Shown here in pieces: positions 24,628 through 32,861 of a stretch of 34,931 nt of DNA (position 1 is its first letter; each line of letters begins with the position of its first letter). The position numbers and the translations under genes are program-made. This DNA comes from Hyphomicrobiales bacterium. GTDB taxonomy: Bacteria > Pseudomonadota > Alphaproteobacteria > Rhizobiales > Rhizobiaceae. The stretch spans positions 1 to 34,931 of the forward strand of contig UEGR01000019.1 of assembly GCA_900465685.1 (NCBI GenBank). The letters run 5' to 3'. The notes beneath the pieces are model-generated. The model did not search any database and was not told the origin of the DNA. It worked only from the letters and a program-made list of their open reading frames with translations.

Positions 24628-25866
24628 TTAGAGCTTGTCCAGAAGCTCCTGGGTGGGCCAGGAATCGGCCGGCATGCCAAGCCGCATCTGTTCGGCGCGC
24701 ACGGCATCGCGGGTCAGGAGACCGTAAACGCCGTCGATCTTCGCGCCCATATCATAGCCGCGTGCCTGAAGTTTCGTTTGCAGTTCCTTCATTTGCTCCT
24801 GCGTCAGACCCGGAATTGGATTGCCGGGATCGAATGCAGGCGCACCGGCAAGGCGCGTCGCAAAATAGGCGGCGGTCGTCGCGTAGACGATGGATTTGTT
24901 CCATTCGACGAAGACGTCGAAATTCGAATAGGACAGGAAGGCCGGGCCCTTGCGGCCAAGCGGCAGCAGCAGAGAGGCATCGCCGTCATCCGGTCCGAGT
25001 GGACCATTCAGGCCGGTCACACCCTGCTCAGCCCACCAGGAATGCGGCTTGCGATTGGTGCGGATGGCTTCTTCCCAAGGCAGATCCTTGGTGATGCGCA
25101 CTTCTTCCAGCCACGGTTGGCCGCGTTTCCAGCCCAGTTCGGAAATCATGCGACCGGCGGTCATCATGGCGTCGGGAACGCTGTTCTTCAGATCGACCTT
25201 GCCATCGCCGTCGCCATCGACGCCGCGCTCCAGATAATCCTTGGGCAGCAGCTGCATCATGCCGATTTCGCCGGCCCAAGCACCGGTCGTGCTGGCATCG
25301 ACAACGCCCGTGTCGAACAGCTTGAGCAGTGCGATCAGCTGCGGACGGAAGAGATCCGGACGGCGGCAGTCATAGGAAAGGGTGACGAGCGCGTTCAGCG
25401 TGTCGAAATCTCCCTGAATTGCGCCGTAATCGGTTTCAAGGCCCCAGAAGGCGGCGAGAACCGGACCCGGTACGCCGTAGGTTTCTTCAACTTTCTTGAA
25501 GACATCGGCATGTTTGACCAGATTTTCCTGGCCTTTTTTCAGGCGCGCTTCAGAGATGAGGCGCTTGGAAAATTCGGTGAAGGTCAGGTTGAAGACAGTC
25601 TGCTTGCGATCCCGGTCGAGCACCTTCTGCTCAAGCGATGCTTTGTGCAGCTCGCTGATACCCTTTTCGCCGACACCGGCTTCACGCGCTTCCTTGGCCA
25701 GATTTTCGATCCACTGGCCAAGATCGGTTTCGCATTCCGGCTTGGGTGCGTTGACGGCAGTTTCGGTCGGAGCCGCAGGCGCCGGAGAGGTATTGGCAGT
25801 CTGCGCATTCGACACCGCGGTCGAAGCGAGCAGGGCGGCTGTCATGATGGAAGCAACAAACTTCAT
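24628..25866 (-). CDS. Lytic murein transglycosylase, MltB/Slt35-like, with peptidoglycan-binding domain
   Basis: A 412-residue exported enzyme that cleaves the MurNAc-GlcNAc bond with formation of 1,6-anhydroMurNAc. A signal peptide (MKFVASIMTAALLASTAVSNAQ) is followed by an Ala/Pro/Thr linker. The catalytic glutamate is in AAFWGLETDYG. The GEIGMMQLLPKDYLE segment and an EF-hand-like loop DGDGDGKVDL match Slt35. The C-terminus (LTQEQMKELQTKL to MRLGMP) is a PG_binding_1 domain. The start at 25866 is chosen for the clean signal peptide; a frame to 25911 adds a Cys-rich tail without support. A GH25 lysozyme-like gene lies upstream on the same strand. Confidence 0.9.
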   Translation of the reverse strand: MKFVASIMTAALLASTAVSNAQTANTSPAPAAPTETAVNAPKPECETDLGQWIENLAKEAREAGVGEKGISELHKASLEQKVLDRDRKQTVFNLTFTEFSKRLISEARLKKGQENLVKHADVFKKVEETYGVPGPVLAAFWGLETDYGAIQGDFDTLNALVTLSYDCRRPDLFRPQLIALLKLFDTGVVDASTTGAWAGEIGMMQLLPKDYLERGVDGDGDGKVDLKNSVPDAMMTAGRMISELGWKRGQPWLEEVRITKDLPWEEAIRTNRKPHSWWAEQGVTGLNGPLGPDDGDASLLLPLGRKGPAFLSYSNFDVFVEWNKSIVYATTAAYFATRLAGAPAFDPGNPIPGLTQEQMKELQTKLQARGYDMGAKIDGVYGLLTRDAVRAEQMRLGMPADSWPTQELLDKL

Positions 25867-25978
25867 CGGTAACTCACACTCGTTTTGCAGGGAGCAACAG
25901 GTCCCTTCCAAGGATTGCTAAAGCTATTGCCCCAACAAGCCATGGAAATGAAGCAAAACTTGATGTGTGAGGTCAAAC

Positions 25979-25998
25979 AGGCCCGTCTTAACGGGCCT
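25979..25998 (-). terminator. Terminator overlapping the GH25 stop codon
   Basis: GGCCCGT (25980-25986) pairs with ACGGGCC (25991-25997), and the minus strand continues TGTTTG. The stop codon TAA of the GH25 gene (25988-25990) lies in the loop, so the last codons form part of the stem. Confidence 0.7.
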
Positions 25999-26848
25999 TG
26001 TTGCTTTCCAGCCACTTTTTCCACGTGGCGGCGTCGCCCGCGAAGACATTGATGTCTGCATCGCCCTTGATGCCCGGAATGACGCCCGTGCCTGTATATT
26101 GCCAGAACGTCCACGGATGCGGGCCGTATTTCTCATCCGGATGACCGGCGACCGAGCGCAGCCAGAACGGATAATCCGGTATCTGGCGCAGATCATTGTC
26201 GTCGAAGAAATCGACGGTCGTGTAGATGATCGGGCGCTTGCCATAATGCTTTTCAAGCGCCGCAAGGAAGATACGCATTTCCTTGCGCACAACCGCCGCA
26301 TTGGGCCGCAATTTGCAGGTTGGCGATTGCGGGTTCCATTCCATATCGAGAACCGGCGGCAGCGCGGAAGGATCGCGCGGCACATTCTGGATATACCAGC
26401 GGGCCTGTTCGATGGCCGGACGGCAGAAATAATAGAAATGATAGGCGCTGCGGGGAATGCCCGCCTCGCGTGTGCCATTCCAATGCTCGGTAAAACGGTC
26501 GTCCACACGGTCGCCGCCCTCGGTCGCCTTGATGAAGGCAAAGGAGATGCCGCTGGCGCGCACGGCGCTCCAGTCGGTGTTGACCTGGTATTTTGAAACG
26601 TCGGTGCCGTGGATCGGATAGTGCCACGGCGTCTTGCCTGTCCAGTCATGCGGATCGCGGTCGCCAAAGCGTGGCGCCTTCACTGATCCCGATGGCGGCG
26701 GAATGCGGGCGACCGTGCCGTGCTTTTTCACATCAGAAAAATCGTAATCCACTGTCGTACAGGCTGAAAGCAGAACGACGCCCATGCAGGAGGCAAAGCA
26801 GGAGCCAAGAAAATTGCGGCTGGCCAGACGGCTCATGAGACGTTTCAT
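25988..26848 (-). CDS. Glycoside hydrolase family 25 (lysozyme-like) lipoprotein
   Basis: A 286-residue muramidase-type protein. Its signal ends in a lipobox, VVLLSAC, with lipid attachment at Cys30, so it is probably anchored in the outer membrane facing the periplasm. GH25 markers are HGTDVSKYQ (Asp83), FAFIKATEGGD, PRSAYHFYYF, VLDMEWNP with Asp168 and the likely proton donor Glu170, and WTFWQYTGTG near the end. GH25 enzymes cut the MurNAc-GlcNAc bond of peptidoglycan. It precedes the MltB-like gene on the same strand, so both may remodel the wall, although a terminator separates them. The ATG at 26848 has GGAAA seven bases before. Confidence 0.88.
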   Translation of the reverse strand: MKRLMSRLASRNFLGSCFASCMGVVLLSACTTVDYDFSDVKKHGTVARIPPPSGSVKAPRFGDRDPHDWTGKTPWHYPIHGTDVSKYQVNTDWSAVRASGISFAFIKATEGGDRVDDRFTEHWNGTREAGIPRSAYHFYYFCRPAIEQARWYIQNVPRDPSALPPVLDMEWNPQSPTCKLRPNAAVVRKEMRIFLAALEKHYGKRPIIYTTVDFFDDNDLRQIPDYPFWLRSVAGHPDEKYGPHPWTFWQYTGTGVIPGIKGDADINVFAGDAATWKKWLESNKAR

Positions 26849-26940
26849 GCAGGGTTTCCGGTGTCGCGAATCAGTCCCTACAACGGTTACGCGATCCGCG
26901 ACCGGTCGTCATCAGCCCAGTGCTGTTCTTGCTCCTAATT

Positions 26941-27639
26941 TTAAGCAGAAGCGCGAATAACGGCGATCCACGCAAAGCCGCGATAAAGCACGCGGCGTTC
27001 CACCGACAGGCCGCGCTCGGCTGCAAGCCGCTCACATACGGCTAACATGTCCTGACGCGGCGTCACATGGAACCAGTCGAGCCATGTGTAGAGGCTACGT
27101 TTGAACCATCCGGGCAGGCGGCCTTGATCGCCGAAATCGACGACATGCAGTTCGCCCTCCGGTCCGAGATGCCGGATGCTTTCGCGAATGACCGATTGCC
27201 ATTGCGGGATCATTGATATGGCGTAAGAAATGAAGATGCGGTCGAAGCCGGTTTGACGGAAAAGCTGCTCGGGATCGAACTGCGCTGCATCTGCGAGTTC
27301 AAGCTCAGTACGGCTTTCGATTCCAGCACGTCTGGCGGCGCTGCGGGCCGTATCCAGCATTTCTGCTGAAATATCGATGCCGTAAAGTTTCGCATCGGGG
27401 TAGTGCTGCGCCGTTTTGACGAGGTTGCGACCGGTGCCGCAGCCGATTTCCAGAACGCTGCCGCCATCCGGCACATGGAGTGTCGCGATCATCTGGTCGC
27501 GACCCAGAAGGTAATATTTGCGGGTCGCATCATAGAAATGGCGCTGATGGCGGTACACCTTGTCCATCAAACGCGCATGGCTTGCACCCTGGCCATTGCC
27601 CTGTGCGCTCGCACGGCTTCCTTCCGGGCTTTGCAACAT
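26941..27639 (-). CDS. btaB: Betaine lipid N-methyltransferase BtaB
   Basis: A 232-residue class I methyltransferase (SVLEIGCGTGRNL at 61-73, YGIDISAEMLDTAR after it). In rhizobia and Rhodobacter BtaB adds three methyl groups to diacylglyceryl-homoserine, giving the betaine lipid DGTS. Assignment rests on its position: the ATG follows the btaA stop by one base, so it is translationally coupled. YATRKYYLLGRDQM-like sequence near residue 40 (actually YDATRKYYLLGRD) agrees with BtaB. It is likely peripheral to the inner membrane and under the same Pho control as btaA. Confidence 0.88.
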   Translation of the reverse strand: MLQSPEGSRASAQGNGQGASHARLMDKVYRHQRHFYDATRKYYLLGRDQMIATLHVPDGGSVLEIGCGTGRNLVKTAQHYPDAKLYGIDISAEMLDTARSAARRAGIESRTELELADAAQFDPEQLFRQTGFDRIFISYAISMIPQWQSVIRESIRHLGPEGELHVVDFGDQGRLPGWFKRSLYTWLDWFHVTPRQDMLAVCERLAAERGLSVERRVLYRGFAWIAVIRASA

Positions 27640-27640
27640 G

Positions 27641-28876
27641 TCAGGCGTCCTTCAGGACATAGAGGTGAAAGCCGCCATAGATCGACGAGCGGTCGCGGTC
27701 GTGCAAAGCGCGGGATTCTTCGGCGCGATATTCCCAGCGGTCGAGGATCTCCGGCTCAACGCGACCCGGCAGCAGGCTCGGTTCGGCGGCGGTACGGAAA
27801 ATCACGCGAGCGCCCGGCGCGGCAGTACGTGTGATTTCGGTCCAGACGGCATTCAGCTGGCTGTCGTTCATCCAGTCCTGCGCGTCGAGAAGGATATAGC
27901 GATCCACCGATGCAGCAGGCTTGGCAGCCAGAAAGTCGGTGTAATTGGCGTTCTGGACGGTCATGCGGTCGGCGCGGGTGCGCACCGTTTCGAAATTGGC
28001 GCGTGACAGATAAGGCGGCAGCGGGCCGGTTTCCTCATCGCCGCTATAGCCGCGCCCGAAAGCCTGCCAGGCGAAGTAGTTTTCCGTCAGCGGAAAGCCG
28101 CAGGCGAGTTTCTCGAGGCGGCTGCGCAGCACTTCGGCCATATTGCCATTTCCGGCGGTAGCGAGTGCGTCATATTGCTGGGGCGGGATGCCAAGGCCGA
28201 ACAGCGAAGATTTGCGCGCTGTTGCCCAGCGCACCATGCGCTTTTCGAACAATGGCGCGAGCGCCGTGTCGAAGAAGCTGCGCTGTTCTTCCATAGTGCG
28301 CGACTTGAGGATATCGCGCGGGTCGATGCCGTAGAGGCGCGCCACGCGATGCCCCATGCCGATGAACACACCCAGCAGGCCGTGACGGTAGAGGTCGCGC
28401 CAGAAGATCGAAATGCGCTGGCGACCGTTCCATTTGCGCTTTTCCCAGTAAGCGCGGCTTTCGGCATCGAGATGCGGACGCACGAAGCGCTTGTAGGCGG
28501 CAAGATTGGTCTTGTCGTCTGCCTTGCCATAGAAGCGGTAGAAGGCGCTGTAATCGGGCAGGTTCTTGAGCGCCGCGAGTTTCAGCCGGTTGAAGGCGAC
28601 ATGGGCCTCGTTGAGGTCCACGGCTTCGACGCGGGCCGGATCGGCGGTGAGATAGGACAAGGCGTTACAGCCGCCGGACGCGATGGTGACGATGCGATGA
28701 CCGGGCTGAATGGCGAGCGCCGTCATGTCCACATCGGGGTCTTCCCAGATCTGCGGATAGACCAGCCCCTTGAAGAGCCAGGCGAACAATCTTTCCGAAA
28801 AGCCAGCGCGGGACAGCGCATGGTTCTGGGTTACTGCACGCTTCAGAATGGTACCGTCAGCTGATTGTTCGGCCAT
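27641..28876 (-). CDS. btaA: SAM:diacylglycerol 3-amino-3-carboxypropyl transferase BtaA
   Basis: A 411-residue DUF3419-family enzyme that transfers the aminocarboxypropyl group of SAM to diacylglycerol, the first step of DGTS betaine-lipid synthesis. The N-terminal FKGLVYPQIWEDPDVDM and the SAM-fold segment RIVTIASGGCNALSYL, then VEAVDLNEAHVAFNRLK, are characteristic. The start at 28876 follows AGGGGA six bases away and gives the family length; the frame reaching 28999 runs into the Pho boxes. In phosphate starvation the lipid replaces phospholipids, in agreement with the Pho array 58 bases upstream. Confidence 0.92.
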   Translation of the reverse strand: MAEQSADGTILKRAVTQNHALSRAGFSERLFAWLFKGLVYPQIWEDPDVDMTALAIQPGHRIVTIASGGCNALSYLTADPARVEAVDLNEAHVAFNRLKLAALKNLPDYSAFYRFYGKADDKTNLAAYKRFVRPHLDAESRAYWEKRKWNGRQRISIFWRDLYRHGLLGVFIGMGHRVARLYGIDPRDILKSRTMEEQRSFFDTALAPLFEKRMVRWATARKSSLFGLGIPPQQYDALATAGNGNMAEVLRSRLEKLACGFPLTENYFAWQAFGRGYSGDEETGPLPPYLSRANFETVRTRADRMTVQNANYTDFLAAKPAASVDRYILLDAQDWMNDSQLNAVWTEITRTAAPGARVIFRTAAEPSLLPGRVEPEILDRWEYRAEESRALHDRDRSSIYGGFHLYVLKDA

Positions 28877-28933
28877 AAAATTCCCCTTTGGGACGAATCC
28901 CGCGCTTGGTTTCAAAAAGTTAAACACCGGGGC

Positions 28934-28973
28934 ATGACAGGGGATTGACGGATTAATGACCGCTTTCTGACAG
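28934..28973 (-). promoter_or_regulatory. Extended Pho box array: four half-sites at 11-bp period
   Basis: Read on the minus strand, the heptamers are CTGTCAG, CGGTCAT, CCGTCAA and CTGTCAT, each separated by four bases. On the plus strand they lie at 28967-28973, 28956-28962, 28945-28951 and 28934-28940. The PhoB consensus is two CTGTCAT-like repeats at this exact spacing, so two full boxes lie in tandem upstream of btaA. The remaining gap to 29,252 shows no gene. Confidence 0.85.
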
Positions 28974-29252
28974 CGAAATGCGCGAGTAAGTACCTGCAAT
29001 CTTGGCGTTTTATTACGGGCAGTAAGACTATTTGAGAGAACCTTTCCTCGTCGCTGCCGTTTTCTTCTGTGACGGTGGGTATCGACAGGACTTCTGTGCC
29101 TGATCCAACCGCAAAAGTGGTCGACCGGTAAGGAGCCGGCCGAACACGAAGAAAGCTACGAAGAGAGCAGAGGGGTGTTCTGCGCATATTGCGCCATGCT
29201 CAACAGGGATAAGCTCGCAACGAGCAGACCCACGCTAGGAAGGAGAGACAAT

Positions 29253-29471
29253 ATGAAGAAGTTTCTGATTACGTCTGTTGCCGCCGTGTCGCTTCTGGGC
29301 CTTGCCGCCTGCAATGAGAAGAAGGATGACGGCGCCAGCAACGCTCCCGCACCGGCACCGGCTGCGCCTGCCGCACCTTCGAACAATGATACGACGACCA
29401 CGCCTGCAACGCCTGCTCCGGCTACTCCGGGAACGGGTACAGGCGGTACAGGTAGCGCACCTGCTAATTAA
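29253..29471 (+). CDS. Small Pro/Ala/Thr-rich lipoprotein
   Basis: A 72-residue lipoprotein. The signal MKKFLITSVAAVSLLGLAAC ends in a lipobox with Cys20, followed by charged NEKKDDG and then a low-complexity tail of Ala, Pro, Thr and Gly, probably extended and unfolded. No domain is recognised. GGAGAG lies six to ten bases before the ATG at 29253, and a longer frame from 29175 lacks support. Short lipoproteins of this type are common in Brucella and relatives, but their roles are mostly unknown. A hairpin ends the gene region at 29,556. Confidence 0.75.
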   Translation: MKKFLITSVAAVSLLGLAACNEKKDDGASNAPAPAPAAPAAPSNNDTTTTPATPAPATPGTGTGGTGSAPAN

Positions 29472-29555
29472 GCGGGCTTGTTATTTAGCACCAAGCAAGT
29501 GCGGGCAAGTTGCAGCCGGTGAGCTGTCATAGTCCCGTATGATAAATGTCATAGG

Positions 29556-29585
29556 AATGGCGATCCGGGAAACTGGATCGCCATT
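29556..29585 (+). terminator. Perfect 11-bp hairpin between the two lipoprotein genes
   Basis: AATGGCGATCC (29556-29566) pairs exactly with GGATCGCCATT (29575-29585) around an eight-base loop. The T-run is short (ATTTG). It is either the terminator of the first lipoprotein gene or a structure in the leader of the second. Confidence 0.65.
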
Positions 29586-29608
29586 TGTCCCAGAAGGAAT
29601 TGCATTGA

Positions 29609-30067
29609 ATGAACGATCCCGCGGCATTTTACGGGAAAGACGGCGCGCAAGCGATTTCCGTGTTTAAACGCAGGCTGTCTTCGGCTATGGCTTTGATCAT
29701 GAACCGTAACACCTTGTTCTTCGTTGCCGCCATTGTTCTGGTTGCGCTTGCTGCTTGCGGCAAGGGCAATGACGAGAAGGCCGCTGCTCCGGCGCAGGAC
29801 GGAAGTGCTGTTTCGCAGCCTGCCACACCGGCGGAAGGCGCATCGGACAAAAAAGGTCCGGATCTCGTCAAGGCCTTGCGTGACAATGCCGGTGTGAATA
29901 TGCCTGAGGAACAGGCCGCTGCCATTGAACGTGCGCGTACCAATGCCGTTTCCGCTGCAAAGGCGGTCGGACAGAATGAAGAACAGGCTCAGGCCGCGGG
30001 AGAAGCGGCTGCCGCAACGGCGCAGCGCTCTTTCACTGAGCGCCAGAACGCGGTGCAATCCAACTGA
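29609..30067 (+). CDS. Small lipoprotein, function unknown
   Basis: A protein with a lipobox VLVALAAC and a charged, Ala/Glu-rich mature part that looks helical (PEEQAAAIERARTNAVSAAKAVGQ). The start is uncertain. ATG at 29609 follows AAGGA by ten bases but puts 30 residues before the signal. ATG at 29699 gives a normal 20-residue lipoprotein signal (MNRNTLFFVAAIVLVALAAC) with no clear ribosome site. The C-terminal helix ending SFTERQNAVQSN has no recognised domain. Together with the gene at 29,253 it forms a pair of small lipoproteins between btaA and the djlA-like gene. Confidence 0.7.
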   Translation: MNDPAAFYGKDGAQAISVFKRRLSSAMALIMNRNTLFFVAAIVLVALAACGKGNDEKAAAPAQDGSAVSQPATPAEGASDKKGPDLVKALRDNAGVNMPEEQAAAIERARTNAVSAAKAVGQNEEQAQAAGEAAAATAQRSFTERQNAVQSN

Positions 30068-30237
30068 ACTGGATCAGTGTTCCGGTTTGATGGTTGAAGC
30101 GTAATCAGCGCAATAATCTTTCGGTCCGGCGCATTTCTCATCACAGACCGGTGATAAGAGCATATAAATAATTGTTTTTTCGACTGCGCTTCATGCGGGC
30201 GGTTTTCAGCAGCGACGGAATTTTGTAGAACAGAACC

Positions 30238-30948
30238 ATGTCGATTTGGGTTCGCATCGGTGAGTTTGTGGCGTCAGTGACGTCGAACGCCATTACAGGC
30301 GTTATCGAGGCTGTGCGCACCGTTTTTGAAGGCGATGCCGATACGCGCAGGCGGGTTGCCTTTTCGATTGCCATGATCGCCCTGTCCGCCAAAATGGCGA
30401 AAGCCGACGGTGTCGTGACGCAGGACGAGATACGCGCCTTTCAGGATATATTTGCGGTGCCGCAGGAAGAAACTGCTCATGTGGCGCGGCTTTACGATCT
30501 CGCCAAGCAGGATGTGGCAGGCTTTGAAAGCTATGCCCGCCAACTGGCCGGTCTCTGTCAGGAAGGGCAGAGTGAGTGTCATCTTCTGGAAGATATTCTC
30601 GACGGGCTGTTTCATATCGCCAAGGCTGATGGCTATGTCCATGAGAAGGAAATGGCGTTTCTGACCGAGGTTGCAGGCATATTCGGTTTTGACGAGGTTG
30701 CCTTCGACCGTATCGCGATACGGCATGTGCAGCGCGGCGAGGGTGATCCTTACGCCATTCTCGGCCTTGAGCGCGGTGTCTCGTTCGACGATGCGCGCAG
30801 CCGCTATCGAACCCTGGTCAAGCAGCACCACCCCGACCGGCTGGTCGCGGAAGGTCTACCGCTGGAATTCATCACTATTGCCAATGCGCGTCTTGCTGCC
30901 ATAAACGCTGCCTGGGCAAGCATAGAAAAGCATTTGGAGGCTGCGTAA
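30238..30948 (+). CDS. djlA: TerB-DnaJ co-chaperone, DjlA-like
   Basis: A 236-residue protein. Residues about 35-150 form a TerB-like helical domain (AMIALSAKMAKADGVVTQDEI, HIAKADGYVHEKEM). Residues about 170-236 form a J domain with the DnaK-activating HPD at 198-200 (VKQHHPDRL). This is the order of DjlA, but E. coli DjlA has an N-terminal membrane helix, whereas this N-terminus (SIWVRIGEFVASVTSNAITG) looks amphipathic. It would recruit DnaK, probably near the inner membrane. The stop codon overlaps the start of the amidase gene (TAATG), so both are one operon. Confidence 0.85.
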   Translation: MSIWVRIGEFVASVTSNAITGVIEAVRTVFEGDADTRRRVAFSIAMIALSAKMAKADGVVTQDEIRAFQDIFAVPQEETAHVARLYDLAKQDVAGFESYARQLAGLCQEGQSECHLLEDILDGLFHIAKADGYVHEKEMAFLTEVAGIFGFDEVAFDRIAIRHVQRGEGDPYAILGLERGVSFDDARSRYRTLVKQHHPDRLVAEGLPLEFITIANARLAAINAAWASIEKHLEAA

Positions 30949-31775
30949 TGCAGGAAACCAGCGGCGCAACCGACACGCAGGACAACGCTCAGGATCAGGA
31001 ATTGGCGGAACTGGCGCTGGAACAGGCCGATTTTGCGGGCGCTGCGCTCGATCCGTCGCCGAATTTCGGTCCGCGTCGCGACGGCAAGACGCCCGTCTAT
31101 CTGATCCTGCATTATACGGGGCTGGCGACCGCGCAGGAGGCTGTCGACATTCTCAAATCACCGGAGATGCAGGTCTCGGCACACTATCTCGTTCACGAGG
31201 ACGGGCAGGTGGCACAGATGGTATCGGAAAAGGCCCGTGCCTGGCATGCAGGCAAGAGCTTCTGGAAGGGCGAGACCGACATCAATTCGGCTTCCATCGG
31301 CATTGAAATCGTCAATCCGGGCAATCTGGAAGACTATCCGCTGTTCAAGGACGAGCAGATTGATGCGGTTATCGGCCTTTGCCGTAATATATGCGAGCGC
31401 TATGCCATCCTTCCGGAAAACGTGCTGGCGCATTCGGACATCGCACCGGCGCGCAAGACTGATCCGGGCCATAACTTTCCGTGGAAACGTCTGTACGAAG
31501 CAGGTATTGGCCACTTCATCGAACCGACGCCGATCCGCGGCGGACGCTTTCTGGCGCGGGGCGAGCAGGGGCAACCGGTGGAGGCCTTGCAGTCCATGCT
31601 GGCGCTCTATGGCTATGGAATTGAGATTACCGGTATCTTTGATGAAGCCACGGAAATCGTGGTTAAGGCATTTCAGCGTCACTTTCGGACACAAAATGTA
31701 GACGGTGTGGCCGATGTTTCTACCATAGATACCCTCTACAGACTGATTTTTTCCCGACAAAATGTTACCGCCTGA
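30948..31775 (+). CDS. N-acetylmuramoyl-L-alanine amidase (Amidase_2) with peptidoglycan-binding domain
   Basis: A 275-residue zinc amidase of the AmiD/AmpD group, cutting the bond between MurNAc and the L-alanine of the peptide. Zinc ligands are expected at His55 (LILHYTG), His162 (VLAHSDIAP) and Asp172 (KTDPGHNFPW), and the catalytic Glu at 120 (SIGIEIVNPG). The C-terminal 65 residues (RGEQGQPVEALQSMLALYG, EIVVKAFQRHFR) form a PG_binding_1 domain, as in AmiD. No signal peptide or lipobox is seen, unlike E. coli AmiD, so it may act in the cytoplasm on recycled muropeptides. It overlaps the djlA-like gene by one base. Confidence 0.9.
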   Translation: MQETSGATDTQDNAQDQELAELALEQADFAGAALDPSPNFGPRRDGKTPVYLILHYTGLATAQEAVDILKSPEMQVSAHYLVHEDGQVAQMVSEKARAWHAGKSFWKGETDINSASIGIEIVNPGNLEDYPLFKDEQIDAVIGLCRNICERYAILPENVLAHSDIAPARKTDPGHNFPWKRLYEAGIGHFIEPTPIRGGRFLARGEQGQPVEALQSMLALYGYGIEITGIFDEATEIVVKAFQRHFRTQNVDGVADVSTIDTLYRLIFSRQNVTA

Positions 31776-32094
31776 GCAAGCGGCGTTAACGGAACGATTT
31801 TCGCAATTTAATTAGAAATTCGTTCAAATTTTCAAAAATTTAGCCGAATCACTTTTTCGACCTCACTTGCCCGGCGGATTGTCTAAAAGCGCCCGTTTGA
31901 ATCAGTTTTGTTACAACCTGTAAGACGATTTTACTTTTGCAACCAATCTTCGGCTGCATTTCCCCGTCAGATCATCGATTAATCCCGGCGGAAATGGGCC
32001 TTGAGAGCCTATACCGAACGGGACCTGGATAAACGGGATCGTCTCCCCCCAAGACGGGCGCTCCCCCATAAGAAACGTTCCAAGACGGTAGGTT
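31776..32094. other. 319-base intergenic region before the GH23 gene
   Basis: No gene seen. The first 90 bases are AT-rich and probably hold promoter elements. The later part is GC-rich with a small CGTCT/AGACG hairpin near 32,039-32,055, just ahead of the ribosome site. No known riboswitch is recognised. Confidence 0.35.
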
Positions 32095-32718
32095 ATGAAA
32101 GTAAAATTTGTTATTGTTAGCGCCCTTGTTGGCGCGATGAGTTCGTTTGGCCTGAATCCGGCGCTTAGCGCCCCTGCAAGTGAACCAACCAACCTCGCAG
32201 CTCTTCTCAAGGCGCGTCAGCAGAACAAAGTTGCTGAAGCCGATAAGGCAAAGACTTCGGTTAAAAGGGTGTCGGTCATCACCAACCGTGCCGCGCCTAT
32301 GGGCAAGGGTTCCAAGTCTGGCGGTTCCAGCCGTTCGACCAAGGGCGGCGGCTATTCGCAGATCATCAATCGCTACGCTTCCACCTATGGCGTGTCGTCC
32401 TCGCTCGCTCATGCGGTCGTGCGCCACGAAAGCAATTTCCAGCCGAATGTGCGCGGCGCAGCAGGCGAAATCGGCCTGATGCAGATCAAGCTCTCGACGG
32501 CACGTGCCATGGGTTACTCCGGCTCGGCCAAGGGCCTTTATGAACCTGCCACGAACATTCAGTACGGCATGAAGTATCTTGCCATGGCACAGAAGCTCGG
32601 CGGCGGCAGCACCTGCGGCACGATCCTGAAATACAATGCCGGTCATGGCGCAACGCGCATGAACCCGATCTCTGCAAAATATTGCAGCTCGGTGAAGGCA
32701 TATATGGCCGGGCTTTAA
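32095..32718 (+). CDS. GH23 lytic transglycosylase (SLT domain)
   Basis: A 207-residue exported enzyme. The signal peptide MKVKFVIVSALVGAMSS continues to a cleavage site at ALSA-PAS. A basic, Ser/Gly-rich linker leads to an SLT domain at about 88-185, with the catalytic Glu112 in VVRHESNFQPN, then GAAGEIGLMQIKLSTARAMG, and ILKYNAGHG near 178-184. It cleaves glycan strands in the periplasm to 1,6-anhydro products. The domain is compact, and similar small SLT proteins help insert secretion systems or flagella, but no such system is nearby. A strong terminator follows, then rnpB. Confidence 0.9.
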   Translation: MKVKFVIVSALVGAMSSFGLNPALSAPASEPTNLAALLKARQQNKVAEADKAKTSVKRVSVITNRAAPMGKGSKSGGSSRSTKGGGYSQIINRYASTYGVSSSLAHAVVRHESNFQPNVRGAAGEIGLMQIKLSTARAMGYSGSAKGLYEPATNIQYGMKYLAMAQKLGGGSTCGTILKYNAGHGATRMNPISAKYCSSVKAYMAGL

Positions 32719-32791
32719 GCTTCGCTTTCGGAGTTCGCTCCAGAATTTACGTCGGCGGTTGCGTAGAGTTTCAAGCCGTTTGATGTGAACG

Positions 32792-32825
32792 AAAAGCCGG
32801 TAGCGGTTTTGCTACCGGCTTTTTT
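32792..32825 (+). terminator. Intrinsic terminator of the GH23 gene
   Basis: AGCCGGTAGC (32795-32804) pairs with GCTACCGGCT (32811-32820) around GGTTTT, followed by TTTTT and preceded by AAA. It is 74 bases after the stop codon and just ahead of rnpB. Confidence 0.92.
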
Positions 32826-32861
32826 GTTGCTTTTTCGGACAGAAGCGAATTTATACGCGAT

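Noticed and set aside
24469..25872. 467-codon open frame on the plus strand opposite the MltB-like gene
   Set aside because: The product has no recognisable domain and mirrors a well-supported transglycosylase gene.
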